Source of the DNA: an uncultured Alphaproteobacteria bacterium | GTDB taxonomy: Bacteria; Pseudomonadota; Alphaproteobacteria; Rhodobacterales; Rhodobacteraceae | Direction of reading: 5' to 3' | DNA length: 56,192 nt | Assembly (NCBI GenBank): GCA_902524655.1 | Contig: CABZEG010000008.1 | Location: 1 to 56,192, forward strand | Translations under genes and position numbers: made by a program | The notes under the pieces: model-generated | What the model saw: the letters and a program-made list of their open reading frames with translations, nothing else | The model's database searches: none | What the model was told of the DNA's origin: nothing | Part shown: piece by piece, positions 7,507 through 15,896 of the stretch | How the letters are laid out: each line of letters opens with the position of its first letter | Position numbering within the stretch: position 1 is the stretch's first letter

Positions 7507-7986
7507 TTGAAAATCTTTGTATTAGCAATTTTATATGGTCTGATTTGGATTTCCTTTTCAGGACATTTTGATTTTCTGTTGTTATCTTTTGGTGTTATAT
7601 CAGTTTTGATCGTCTTATATATAATTCGACGAATGCGCGTAGTTGATGAAACCCCTGTTAAGTTCCAAATGGATCTATTTAGCTTTGTGACTTATTGTTT
7701 TTGGCTCCTAAAGGAAATATTGAAATCCAATATTGCAGTGACTAAGACAATATTAAGCCCCCAAATAAAGATTAAACAAAATATGTTTGATGTACCATTA
7801 TCTCCTGAAAGTGAAGCGGCTCAAGTAATATTTGCAAATTCTATTACACTTACTCCAGGGACTATAACAGTTGAAACTGAGAAATGTAGTCTTTTGGTAC
7901 ACTCCCTAAATTTCTCCAGTAGCACTGAAGATGAAATAGAAGATATGGGTAAGAGAGTAAGTAGATGCGAGAGAAGGGGTTCATAA
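7507..7986 (+). CDS. mrpE: Mrp-type cation/proton antiporter subunit E
   Basis: 159 aa, first gene of the antiporter operon. Two N-terminal membrane helices are followed by the MrpE hallmark NSITLTPGTITVET and a cytoplasmic tail. TTG start at 7507 with only a weak upstream purine stretch. MrpE is a non-NDH-like subunit needed for assembly and stability of the Na+(K+)/H+ antiporter complex. Followed after 3 nt by mrpF. Confidence 0.93.
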   Translation: MKIFVLAILYGLIWISFSGHFDFLLLSFGVISVLIVLYIIRRMRVVDETPVKFQMDLFSFVTYCFWLLKEILKSNIAVTKTILSPQIKIKQNMFDVPLSPESEAAQVIFANSITLTPGTITVETEKCSLLVHSLNFSSSTEDEIEDMGKRVSRCERRGS

Positions 7987-7989
7987 AAT

Positions 7990-8277
7990 ATGTTTTATGT
8001 AGCGACCATCTCAATCCTCATTTCATTTATATTGGTACTCATACGGTTATTTTTAGGCCCGACATTATATGACAGAGTTCTAGCGTTAAATGCATTTGGC
8101 ACGCTAGCTGTTCTAATGATAAGCGTCGTTGGTTTTTTATTTGGCAGACCCGATTTTCTCGATATCGCCTTATTATATGCACTACTAAATTTTATTGGCA
8201 CAATCGCAGTCCTCAAATTCTTTAGGTATAAAGAAATTGGTGACAAAAAAGCCTTAAGTAGAAAGAAAGCGCAATGA
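7990..8277 (+). CDS. mrpF: Mrp-type cation/proton antiporter subunit F
   Basis: 95 aa, three membrane helices. Carries the family pattern RLFLGPTLYDRVLALNAFGT, matching MrpF 'GPT..DRVLALD'. The C-terminus is short and basic (RYKEIGDKKALSRKK). The stop codon overlaps the start of mrpG (ATGA), so the two are coupled. A small membrane subunit of the Mrp complex. Confidence 0.93.
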   Translation: MFYVATISILISFILVLIRLFLGPTLYDRVLALNAFGTLAVLMISVVGFLFGRPDFLDIALLYALLNFIGTIAVLKFFRYKEIGDKKALSRKKAQ

Positions 8278-8588
8278 GTTTGTTGATAGAAACATGTAGT
8301 TGGATTTTTATCCTCTTAGGATCGTTTTTGCTTTTAACTGGAAGCTTGGGCTTAATAAGGTTACCTGATTTTTGGGCAAGGCTACACGGTGCATCTATTA
8401 GTGATACAGGAGGTGTCCTGTTTTTAATTTTAGGAATGATGTTGCACGTCACGACTATATGGGTCTTTTTAAAACTTTTAGCTATAGCTATCTTTATTTT
8501 TATTTCCTCACCCACGGCTTCGCATGCCATTGCTAATGCAGCATTTGTCACTCTAGGATACAAAAAAAAGAAGGGGAAAAGAAAATAG
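8274..8588 (+). CDS. mrpG: Mrp-type cation/proton antiporter subunit G
   Basis: 104 aa, three membrane helices. Starts at the ATGA overlap with mrpF. The family motif is present as GLIRLPDFWARLHGASISDTGG, with the usual Lys/Ala variation, and the C-terminus is a Lys/Arg tail. Its TAG stop (8586-8588) overlaps the probable ATA start of the next gene. Small membrane subunit needed for the complex. Confidence 0.93.
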   Translation: MSLLIETCSWIFILLGSFLLLTGSLGLIRLPDFWARLHGASISDTGGVLFLILGMMLHVTTIWVFLKLLAIAIFIFISSPTASHAIANAAFVTLGYKKKKGKRK

Positions 8589-9124
8589 AATTATTTATTA
8601 TAATATGTTTCTTCATAATTTTGGTTACCATCGCAATTATGGCATTGACGTTAAAGCATCTCTTTGCAGTAATAATGTTATCGGGTGCCTTTAGCTTAGT
8701 GTCGGCAATGCTTTTTGTGGCTATGGATGCTGTCGACGTCGCCTTTACAGAAGCAGCTGTCGGGGCAGGGGTGTCTACTGTTTTGATGCTTGCAACAATG
8801 GCGCTCACGGTTCGAGTACAGAAAGAGACAAAAAGAACTATTCTATTTCCCCTTGTAGTTGTTTGCCTTGTCGGTGTTTTGCTGATTTATGGAACTCTTG
8901 ATATGCCAAACTTTGGAGCTTTTGACTCACCAGCTCAATTACATCTCGGATCAACGTATCTGAGTATAACTTATAAAGATATGGGAATACCAAACGTCGT
9001 AACAGGTATATTGGCGAGTTATAGAGGATATGATACGCTAGGCGAAACAGTGGTTGTTTTGACAGCAGGTCTTGGAGTTATCCTATTATTGAGTGGTCTC
9101 AAAGGAAGAAAAGATAAAGAGTGA
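8585..9124 (+). CDS. MrpA C-terminal-type antiporter subunit (DUF4040 plus MbhE), probable ATA start
   Basis: Corresponds to the C-terminal part of fused MrpA, here a separate protein of 179 aa. The DUF4040 part reads LKHLFAVIMLSGAFSLVSAM then VDVAFTEAAVGAG; the MbhE part has NVVTGILASYRGYDTLGE. The first standard start is TTG at 8621, but that would cut the first membrane helix. The frame stays open upstream and encodes ELFIIICFFII, as family members begin. The codon placed like a start is ATA at 8585, with AAGGGG 8 nt upstream and overlapping the mrpG stop (ATAG). Start assignment is inference; gene identity is firm. Confidence 0.88.
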   Translation: MELFIIICFFIILVTIAIMALTLKHLFAVIMLSGAFSLVSAMLFVAMDAVDVAFTEAAVGAGVSTVLMLATMALTVRVQKETKRTILFPLVVVCLVGVLLIYGTLDMPNFGAFDSPAQLHLGSTYLSITYKDMGIPNVVTGILASYRGYDTLGETVVVLTAGLGVILLLSGLKGRKDKE

Positions 9125-9128
9125 GACT

Positions 9129-9569
9129 ATGAAACATCATTTAATTTTAAAAGTTATTACCAAATTTATGGTTGGAGTTATCGTTTTGTTCGGACTGTAT
9201 GTGCAATTTCATGGAGATTACTCTCCTGGAGGAGGTTTCCAAGCCGGTGTTATCATCGCGGCTGCATTTATCCTTTATGGTATAGTCATGGGCCTAGAGA
9301 ATGTACAAAAAGTAATGCCCATTTGGTTTGCACAGAGGGCGGCAGCGATGGGCGTATTAGTATACGCACTAACAGGTGTTTTCTCAATTATCTTCGGATT
9401 TGAATTTTTAAACTATCACGCAATTAGCCCCGAACACCCAAAACATGGGCAACATTATGGGATCATCTTGGTTGAGCTTGGTGTTGGGATAACAGTGACT
9501 TTTGTAATGATTGCTATCTATTATAGCTTTGCTGGTCGCACTCCGCGTTTGGACGATAAAGAGTGGTAA
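9129..9569 (+). CDS. mrpB: Mrp-type cation/proton antiporter subunit B
   Basis: 147 aa, four membrane helices. ATG at 9129 is the natural start, 4 nt after the preceding stop; the open frame extends back to 9093 only by overlapping that gene. Family signature FHGDYSPGGGFQAGVI is complete. MrpB is an NDH-unrelated membrane subunit of the antiporter core. Followed by mrpC after 3 nt. Confidence 0.95.
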   Translation: MKHHLILKVITKFMVGVIVLFGLYVQFHGDYSPGGGFQAGVIIAAAFILYGIVMGLENVQKVMPIWFAQRAAAMGVLVYALTGVFSIIFGFEFLNYHAISPEHPKHGQHYGIILVELGVGITVTFVMIAIYYSFAGRTPRLDDKEW

Positions 9570-9572
9570 GCG

Positions 9573-9998
9573 ATGGACATTAATTTAAATTTTATATACG
9601 GGCATTTGCCTTACTGGTTATTCATTATACTCATGCTCTCAGGCCTCTTTATAGTTGTGTCACGAGGAAATCTAATCAAGAAAATTGTGGGATTAAATAT
9701 TTTCCAAACATCAGTTTTTATGTTTTATATATCAATAGGGAAAATGAAGGGGGGTACGGCACCAATTCTGCTCGATAAGTCTGCTGATAATTCCGCAGTT
9801 ATATACTCTAACCCGCTTCCACATGTTCTTATTCTTACCGCAATTGTTGTCGGTATCGCCACGACTGCTTTAGGTTTAGCTTTAATAATAAAAATTCGAG
9901 AAGAGTATGACACGGTAGAAGAAGATGATATCCAAAAAATGGATCAAAAAGACCTAAAGAAATACAATAAAAAGAATGTCTTGGAGACCAATAGTTGA
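9573..9998 (+). CDS. mrpC: Mrp-type cation/proton antiporter subunit C (NuoK-like)
   Basis: 141 aa, three membrane helices, homologous to complex I NuoK. Seen: GNLIKKIVGLNIFQTSVFMFYISIG in the first half, then NPLPHVLILTAIVVGIATTALGLAL, the classic MrpC/NuoK conserved stretch. The C-terminal tail is charged (EEDDIQKMDQKDLKKYNKK). The stop overlaps the mrpD ATG (TGATG). Confidence 0.95.
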   Translation: MDINLNFIYGHLPYWLFIILMLSGLFIVVSRGNLIKKIVGLNIFQTSVFMFYISIGKMKGGTAPILLDKSADNSAVIYSNPLPHVLILTAIVVGIATTALGLALIIKIREEYDTVEEDDIQKMDQKDLKKYNKKNVLETNS

Positions 9999-11497
9999 TG
10001 GCTTCAGAAATTAAACAGGGCACTTTAGAGTTGGTTAATCATTTACCGATTTTGCAGGTGATTACTCCGATGTTGATAGCACCTATATTGGTTGTGCTTA
10101 ACAATAAGACATTGTCTTGGTTGCTAAGCTTTCTGGGCGCATTAGCGTGTCTATTTATATCAATCTTGCTGATACAAGCTGTTAGTGATGGCAGCATTCT
10201 CACGTATTACCTTGGCGGATGGGTGCCACCAATCGGAATTGAATACAGGATAGATGCTGCCAACGCTATATTGTTATTCCTGATATCAATTATAAGTACA
10301 ATTGTTCTGATCTTTTCGTATTCTTCACTTCACGCAGAAATTCCTGAAGAAAAACATACTTTGTTCTACTCCTGTTTTCTTTTATGCCTTACTGGTTTGT
10401 TAGGTGTAGTAGCAACAGCAGATATTTTTAACGTTTTTGTTTTTTTAGAGATCTCAAGCTTATCCACCTATGTTTTGGTGGCACAAGGTGCCTATCTTGA
10501 TAGAAGAGCACTCTCTGCTTCCTTTAATTATCTAATAATGGGCACTATTGGTGCGACTTTTTTTGTAATTGGCATTGGGTATATATACATGGCGACTGGA
10601 TCTCTAAATATGATGGACATCGCGGAACGGGTTAACCAATTAAGTGATAACAGAACTATTCAAGCGGGATTCGCCTTTATTGTTGTAGGAATGGGGCTGA
10701 AGCTTGCTATGGTTCCTCTTCATGTTTGGTTGCCTAATGCTTATACCTTTGCACCCACAGTAGTTACCTGCTTTTTGGCTGCAACAGCGACCAAAGTTGC
10801 ACTTTATGTTTTAATCCGATTTGTATTTTCTGTGTTCAACTATGAAGACAGTTTTGTCAATGAGCTCTTTTTTCTCCTTTTAATGCCTCTTGCAGTAATA
10901 GCAATGATTGCGGCATCAGTCATTGCTATTTTCAAACAGAACTTAAAGAAGCTACTTGCTTATTCTAGCCTCGCACAAATAGGGTATATGCTCCTTGGAT
11001 TATCGTTAATGAATCAAAAAGGTCTTGCATCTTCATTAGTGCATATGGTTAATCATGGCTTCACTAAGGCAGCACTATTTATGTCGCTAGGTGCTTTTAT
11101 GCTTAAGACAAAAAATGTATATATTAAAAGTTTAAGAGGTCTGGGAAAATCGATGCCATTTACCTCAGCTGCTTTCGTTATTGGGGGGTTAAGCTTGATT
11201 GGCGTGCCTGGTACGGCTGGTTTTATTAGCAAATGGCTACTTCTAGAGGCAGCACTTGAAACCGGGTATTGGTTAGTAGCAATTCTCATAATTGCATCAT
11301 CTCTCTTCGCAGTTATCTATATTTGGAAAATAATTGAAGTTTTATATTTTTCAGAAAGTTCAGAAGCTTACAATGAGGTAAGCGTGCTTACATTAATGCC
11401 TATATGGATACTCGCTTTATTTTGTATTTTTCTAGGTATTAATACTAGTTTAACAGTAGATGTAGCTAACATGGCCACAGAAATTCTTTTTAAGTAG
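9998..11497 (+). CDS. mrpD: Mrp-type cation/proton antiporter subunit D (NuoN/M-like)
   Basis: 499 aa polytopic protein of the proton-conducting antiporter family (NuoL/M/N). Conserved stretches: FNVFVFLEISSLSTYVLVA with the key Glu, MGLKLAMVPLHVWLPNAYTFAPT with the channel Lys and PLHxWLP, and KKLLAYSSLAQIGYMLLG with a second Lys. ATG at 9998 overlaps the mrpC stop; TTG at 9995 is also possible (GGAG at 9983-9986 suits either). Provides one of the ion-translocating half-channels. Confidence 0.93.
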   Translation: MASEIKQGTLELVNHLPILQVITPMLIAPILVVLNNKTLSWLLSFLGALACLFISILLIQAVSDGSILTYYLGGWVPPIGIEYRIDAANAILLFLISIISTIVLIFSYSSLHAEIPEEKHTLFYSCFLLCLTGLLGVVATADIFNVFVFLEISSLSTYVLVAQGAYLDRRALSASFNYLIMGTIGATFFVIGIGYIYMATGSLNMMDIAERVNQLSDNRTIQAGFAFIVVGMGLKLAMVPLHVWLPNAYTFAPTVVTCFLAATATKVALYVLIRFVFSVFNYEDSFVNELFFLLLMPLAVIAMIAASVIAIFKQNLKKLLAYSSLAQIGYMLLGLSLMNQKGLASSLVHMVNHGFTKAALFMSLGAFMLKTKNVYIKSLRGLGKSMPFTSAAFVIGGLSLIGVPGTAGFISKWLLLEAALETGYWLVAILIIASSLFAVIYIWKIIEVLYFSESSEAYNEVSVLTLMPIWILALFCIFLGINTSLTVDVANMATEILFK

Positions 11498-11507
11498 GGT
11501 GTATCTT

Positions 11508-12971
11508 ATGCCGATAGAGTTTTTGATATTTTTAACAGTTTTTTCTCCGGCATTTGTGGGCGGATTAAATTTAATTTTTTCTAAAAAACCAAATGTCAGG
11601 GATACCGTTACTCTTCTGGGCGCACTGATAACATTTTATTTTAGTGTAAACATTTTTCTTGGCTTTGATGGACAGGCAACACAATATAAGCTGGCAACCA
11701 TAATGCCAGGGATTGATATTTCCTTTCATATTGAGCCTCTGGGTATTATCTTCTCCTTGTTGGCCTCAGGGCTTTGGATACTTACTCATATCTACGCGAT
11801 TGGATATATGAGAGGAGCAAAGGAGAAAAACCATTCGAGGTTCTTTTTCTTTTTTTCTGTTTCAATAGCTAGTGTTATGGGAATCTCATTCTCAGGTAAT
11901 CTTTTTACTTTATTTCTCTTCTATGAAATATTAACTCTCATTACGTTTCCATTAGTTTCTCATAAGGGTTCGACTGAAGCGTTGAGGGGAGCAAGAGTTT
12001 ACCTGTCAATACTATTAGGAACGTCAATTGGACTACAGTTGCTAGGAATAATTTGGGTTTATTTTTCTGTTGATACTTTAGATTTTGTAAAGGGTGGAAT
12101 ATTAAAAGGCTCCTTTGGATCATTCGAATTAATACTCCTCGTTGGTTTGTTTGCTTTTGGGATCGGGAAAGCAGCTCTGTTTCCGTTCCATAGGTGGCTA
12201 CCCGCTGCAATGGTCGCTCCCACACCTGTCAGTGCTTTGCTGCATGCTGTTGCGGTGGTTAAAGCGGGAGTTTTTACTGTTCTCAAAGTAGGTGTTTACA
12301 TATTTGGGGTAGATAGCTTGTCAGTATCGGGGGCAACTGATTGGCTAACTTGGTTAGCGTGCTTTTCAATTTTATTCGCTTCTCTGATCGCGATGACTAA
12401 AGATAATTTAAAAGCTAGGCTCGCTTATTCTACTATTAGTCAATTGGCTTATGTCGTGCTTGCTTTCTCTCTTGCGAATAGTCTTGGCGTTTTAGGTGGA
12501 GCTCTACAAATAGTTACCCATGCTTTTGGAAAAATCACTTTATTTATGTGTGCCGGTTCTATTTATGTAGCAACCAAGAAAACAAATATAAGTGATATGC
12601 GGGGATTGGGAAAGGTGATGCCAATTACGTTTTTAAGTTTTCTCATAGGTGCCATATCGATAATAGGGCTTCCTCCCATGGGTGGGTCTTGGGCAAAATG
12701 GTTTTTATTATTATCATCTCTTGAGGCAGACAAACAATTCGTTGTTTTAGTCCTATTAATAAGTTCCCTTTTGAATATCGCTTATCTTTTGCCATTGGTG
12801 GCAAAGGGCTTTTATCTTAACCCTATAAACCAAACCGAAATCAAAAGTTTTACAGAACCGAGCGCGCTTGTTTGGCTCCCTCCCGCAATAACAGCCGGCA
12901 TCTCATTCCTTTTGTTTTTTTACGTAGGGTATATTAGAGATTTTATGATTAATTTTGGTTTAGTGAGCTAA
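11508..12971 (+). CDS. NuoL/M/N-like antiporter subunit (second, MrpA/D-type)
   Basis: 487 aa polytopic proton-conducting membrane subunit. ATG at 11508 with TAGGG 8 nt upstream; GTG at 11499 is too close to that site. Motifs: FFSVSIASVMGISFSGNLFTLFLFYEILTL spans the key Glu helix, then GIGKAALFPFHRWLPAAM and KARLAYSTISQLAYVVLAF. In classic Mrp systems one large MrpA and one MrpD do this job; here three separate NuoL/M/N-like proteins are encoded. Very likely part of the same complex, as all genes are in one run. Confidence 0.88.
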   Translation: MPIEFLIFLTVFSPAFVGGLNLIFSKKPNVRDTVTLLGALITFYFSVNIFLGFDGQATQYKLATIMPGIDISFHIEPLGIIFSLLASGLWILTHIYAIGYMRGAKEKNHSRFFFFFSVSIASVMGISFSGNLFTLFLFYEILTLITFPLVSHKGSTEALRGARVYLSILLGTSIGLQLLGIIWVYFSVDTLDFVKGGILKGSFGSFELILLVGLFAFGIGKAALFPFHRWLPAAMVAPTPVSALLHAVAVVKAGVFTVLKVGVYIFGVDSLSVSGATDWLTWLACFSILFASLIAMTKDNLKARLAYSTISQLAYVVLAFSLANSLGVLGGALQIVTHAFGKITLFMCAGSIYVATKKTNISDMRGLGKVMPITFLSFLIGAISIIGLPPMGGSWAKWFLLLSSLEADKQFVVLVLLISSLLNIAYLLPLVAKGFYLNPINQTEIKSFTEPSALVWLPPAITAGISFLLFFYVGYIRDFMINFGLVS

Positions 12972-12980
12972 GGTAAGTAA

Positions 12981-13271
12981 ATGAGATTTAACCCGTTCAT
13001 ATTTTTTGAGAAAACTAGCCGACTTCGAGCTCTACTGTTAGCATTCTTAATTCTATGCTTTTGCTTATTCGTGACAGATTTTTTTGTTAAGAGATATGTC
13101 TATTTTAAGATTGAGAGTACGTATAATTTTTATAGCATTTATGGTTTTATAATGTTTTCAATTATAATATTTGGATCACGATTACTCAGGTTGCTTTTGG
13201 GCAGGCCCGAAAATTTCTATGCCAAAAAAGCAGTGGACAGTGAAGATTATCCAGGCATGGAGGAAAAGTAA
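12981..13271 (+). CDS. Small two-helix membrane protein of the antiporter operon
   Basis: 96 aa with an internal pair of membrane helices (LLLAFLILCFCLFVTDFF and IYGFIMFSIIIFGSRLL), then a charged tail rich in Asp/Glu. I do not recognise a named family. Its place between two NuoL/M/N-like subunits, starting 9 nt after one and abutting the ATG of the next, suggests an accessory subunit or assembly factor of the antiporter (inference). Confidence 0.8.
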   Translation: MRFNPFIFFEKTSRLRALLLAFLILCFCLFVTDFFVKRYVYFKIESTYNFYSIYGFIMFSIIIFGSRLLRLLLGRPENFYAKKAVDSEDYPGMEEK

Positions 13272-14966
13272 ATGTTAGCAACACTTCCTCTCCCATTTTA
13301 CTTTTTGATAGGAGGACTAATATCAATATTTTTACCTAAAGGAGCAGTAAAGTCTTCTTTCGTCTGCTTAGTTCCTATTTTAGCGCTCTTAGTGTTTCTC
13401 AATGGGGGTTGGGATGAGGGTTTTAAGATACAATTTTTGGGTCTTGAACTGAATTTTATGAGAGTAGATAAGCTTTCCACAGTATTCGGAATTATTTTTT
13501 GTATAGCTGCTTTTTTGGGAAATTTATTTGCATTCCATCTTCGAGAAAGTACACAGCCCTTTGTAGCTCTTATTTATTCAGGAGCAGCTATTGGAGCAGT
13601 TTTCGCCGGGGATCTTGTCACGCTTTTTGTGTATTGGGAGCTTACAGCCATATCATCGGTGTTTCTAATTTGGGCTCGAAAAACCGAAGGTGCTTATCAT
13701 TCTGGCATGCGCTACCTCATTATTCAAGTTTTGTCAGGAGTTGTGTTACTTTTTGGTGTTACTCTTTTTTACTTTGAGACTGGATCAATATCGTTTGTGA
13801 AAATGGAGCTAAATAGTTTAGCTACCGCTTTAATCTTTGTGGCTTTTGGAATTAAGTGTGCTTTTCCATTTATGCATAATTGGCTTCAAGACAGTTATCC
13901 GTCGGCTACTATAACGGGCACAGTGATACTTTCCGCTTTTACCACAAAACTTGCAGTTTACGCATTGGCGCGAGGATTCCCCGGCACAGAACTTCTGATA
14001 TATATCGGGGCTGCAATGACGGTATTCCCAATTTTCTTTGCAGAAGTGGAGAACGATTTAAGAAAGGTATTGGCATATAGCCTAAATAATCAACTTGGCT
14101 TTATGGTTGTTGGTGTTGGTGTTGGAACTGAGTTAGCTTTAAATGGAACTGCTGCACATGCTTTCTCCCATATTTTATATAAAGCACTACTATTTATGAG
14201 TGTCGGTGCTGTGCTTTTTAGAACAGGTACTTCTAGAGTGTCGGAGTTGGGAGGCTTGTATAGGACTATGCCTTTAACGGCAACCTTTTGCCTTATTGGG
14301 GCAGCATCGATATCTGCGTTTCCTCTATTTTCAGGATTTGTGAGTAAATCGCTAATCATGAGTGGAGCAGGAAAAGAACACTATCAGTTTATTTGGTTAA
14401 TTCTTGTTTTTGCATCTGCTGGAGTTTTGTCGCATTCTGGGATTAAAGTTCCTTATTTTACTTTTTTTCATCATGACTCAGGCAAAAGACCAAACGAAGC
14501 GCCTCTACATATGTTAATTGCGATGGGGTTAACGGCAACCCTTTGCCTTTATATAGGTATTTTCCCCAATAACTTGTATGCGATAATGCCTTTTCAGGTG
14601 AAATATGACCCTTATACTGCTGAACACATCCTAACACAGTTGCAACTATTATGCTTTGCCATTCTAGCTTTCTTCATTTTAAGTAAAATGAAGCAACTTC
14701 CATCTGAAAGACGCTCAATAAACCTAGATTTCGATTGGACCTATCGAGTATTTTTACCCTCTATAGGAAGTAAGCTTCTATTATTTCTTGAAACAGTTGA
14801 ACGAAAAGGATTGGAGGTTTTAAGCAAATCTTTGCTTTCGCTTCTTAATAAGGTTTATCGCGTTTCTGGGCCAGAAGGTGTTATGACAAGAATATTGACC
14901 TCAGGTACCATGGTTCTATTTATCGCCGTTGTTTTGTTGGTTGTTTTGGGAATTATTCTGCTTTAA
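13272..14966 (+). CDS. NuoL/M/N-like antiporter subunit (third)
   Basis: 564 aa polytopic protein. It begins one base after the previous stop. Motifs: GDLVTLFVYWELTAISSVFLIW with the conserved Glu, FGIKCAFPFMHNWLQDSYPSA in place of the canonical PLHxWLP site, NDLRKVLAYSLNNQLGFMVVG, and FSHILYKALLFMSVGAV. The longer C-terminus ends in another helix (MVLFIAVVLLVVLGIILL), recalling the extended helix of NuoL/MrpA. Last gene of the operon; its end overlaps the convergent hydroxyacid dehydrogenase by 4 nt, leaving no room for a terminator. Confidence 0.88.
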   Translation: MLATLPLPFYFLIGGLISIFLPKGAVKSSFVCLVPILALLVFLNGGWDEGFKIQFLGLELNFMRVDKLSTVFGIIFCIAAFLGNLFAFHLRESTQPFVALIYSGAAIGAVFAGDLVTLFVYWELTAISSVFLIWARKTEGAYHSGMRYLIIQVLSGVVLLFGVTLFYFETGSISFVKMELNSLATALIFVAFGIKCAFPFMHNWLQDSYPSATITGTVILSAFTTKLAVYALARGFPGTELLIYIGAAMTVFPIFFAEVENDLRKVLAYSLNNQLGFMVVGVGVGTELALNGTAAHAFSHILYKALLFMSVGAVLFRTGTSRVSELGGLYRTMPLTATFCLIGAASISAFPLFSGFVSKSLIMSGAGKEHYQFIWLILVFASAGVLSHSGIKVPYFTFFHHDSGKRPNEAPLHMLIAMGLTATLCLYIGIFPNNLYAIMPFQVKYDPYTAEHILTQLQLLCFAILAFFILSKMKQLPSERRSINLDFDWTYRVFLPSIGSKLLLFLETVERKGLEVLSKSLLSLLNKVYRVSGPEGVMTRILTSGTMVLFIAVVLLVVLGIILL

Positions 14967-15895
14967 TAGAACCGTTTTTTTTCTACCAAACCTAAGGGAT
15001 TCAGACCTTTTTTTATTCTGTCAATATTTATCAGAATAGATTTAATAGAACTTCTCAATCGTGTCGGAGCAGATATGTGAGGCGTAACAGTCACTTTATC
15101 ATGGAACCAAAAGGGGTGTTCTGGTGGCAAAGGTTCTTCATTAAAAACGTCTAATGTACACCCGGAAAGCTTTCCACTATCAAGTGCTTTTAGAAGGTCA
15201 TTGTCTTCAATTAATCCTCCTCTCCCAGCATTAATCAAAATTGCTCCGGTCTTAACTACTTTTAGTGATTCTGAGTTTATAATAGTTTTGGTTTTCTCTG
15301 TGAGTGGTAAAAGTAGTATCAAGTAATCAGACGTAGAGAGTATTTTAATTAACCCATCTGATCCTACTAATGATCTTACCCCCGTGAGCATTTTTTTTGT
15401 TGCAGACCAACCTGTTACATTGAAATTAAGTTTCTTAAGTTTTTCTGCAGTTGCTGATCCCAAAGTACCAAGGCCTAAGATTCCAATATTAATTTGATTT
15501 GCAAGCAATCTTTCTTTGTTGTAGATCTTCCACTCTTGTTTATCTGGCTTTATAAATCCATCAAGATCAAGATGATACCTCATCACATGAGCGACGCACC
15601 ATTCCCCCATGCATTCGGTCATTTCAGAATCAATTAACCTCACTAATGGTTGCCGAATTGTTTTATTTAAAAGCGTTTTTTCAACACCTGCAAATATAGA
15701 AAATATCACGGTGTCGTCTGGGAAAATGGAAAAGTCAGTGATGTCACTGTCATCAGAATATATTATTGCATTAACTTCAGTACTCCTCGAAATGTGTTCT
15801 ATTATGTTATAGTTCAAAGATTGGGCTTCGATTGCTTCTTCAAGAACTTTCTTGTATTCCGTTGTTCTGGGTCCAGTTGAAACAAAAATATTCAA
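14963..15895 (-). CDS. D-2-hydroxyacid dehydrogenase (glyoxylate/hydroxypyruvate reductase GhrA-like)
   Basis: NAD(P)H-dependent reductase of 2-oxoacids, 310 aa. The Rossmann motif NIGILGLGTLGSATAEKL binds the cofactor. The catalytic set is present: Arg in INAGRGG, Glu in DVFNEEPLP and His in TPHISAPT. TTG at 15895 lies 1 nt after the rodA stop with AGG upstream; the frame extends back to 15943 inside rodA, which is unlikely. Substrate not determined by sequence; the PEHPFW stretch resembles GhrA. Last gene of the rod-shape operon but without an obvious link to cell shape. Confidence 0.88.
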   Translation of the reverse strand: MNIFVSTGPRTTEYKKVLEEAIEAQSLNYNIIEHISRSTEVNAIIYSDDSDITDFSIFPDDTVIFSIFAGVEKTLLNKTIRQPLVRLIDSEMTECMGEWCVAHVMRYHLDLDGFIKPDKQEWKIYNKERLLANQINIGILGLGTLGSATAEKLKKLNFNVTGWSATKKMLTGVRSLVGSDGLIKILSTSDYLILLLPLTEKTKTIINSESLKVVKTGAILINAGRGGLIEDNDLLKALDSGKLSGCTLDVFNEEPLPPEHPFWFHDKVTVTPHISAPTRLRSSIKSILINIDRIKKGLNPLGLVEKKRFY

Positions 15896-15896
15896 A

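Noticed and set aside
8222-8563. 113-aa minus-strand ORF over mrpF/mrpG
   Set aside because: Antisense to two firmly identified genes; no family resemblance.
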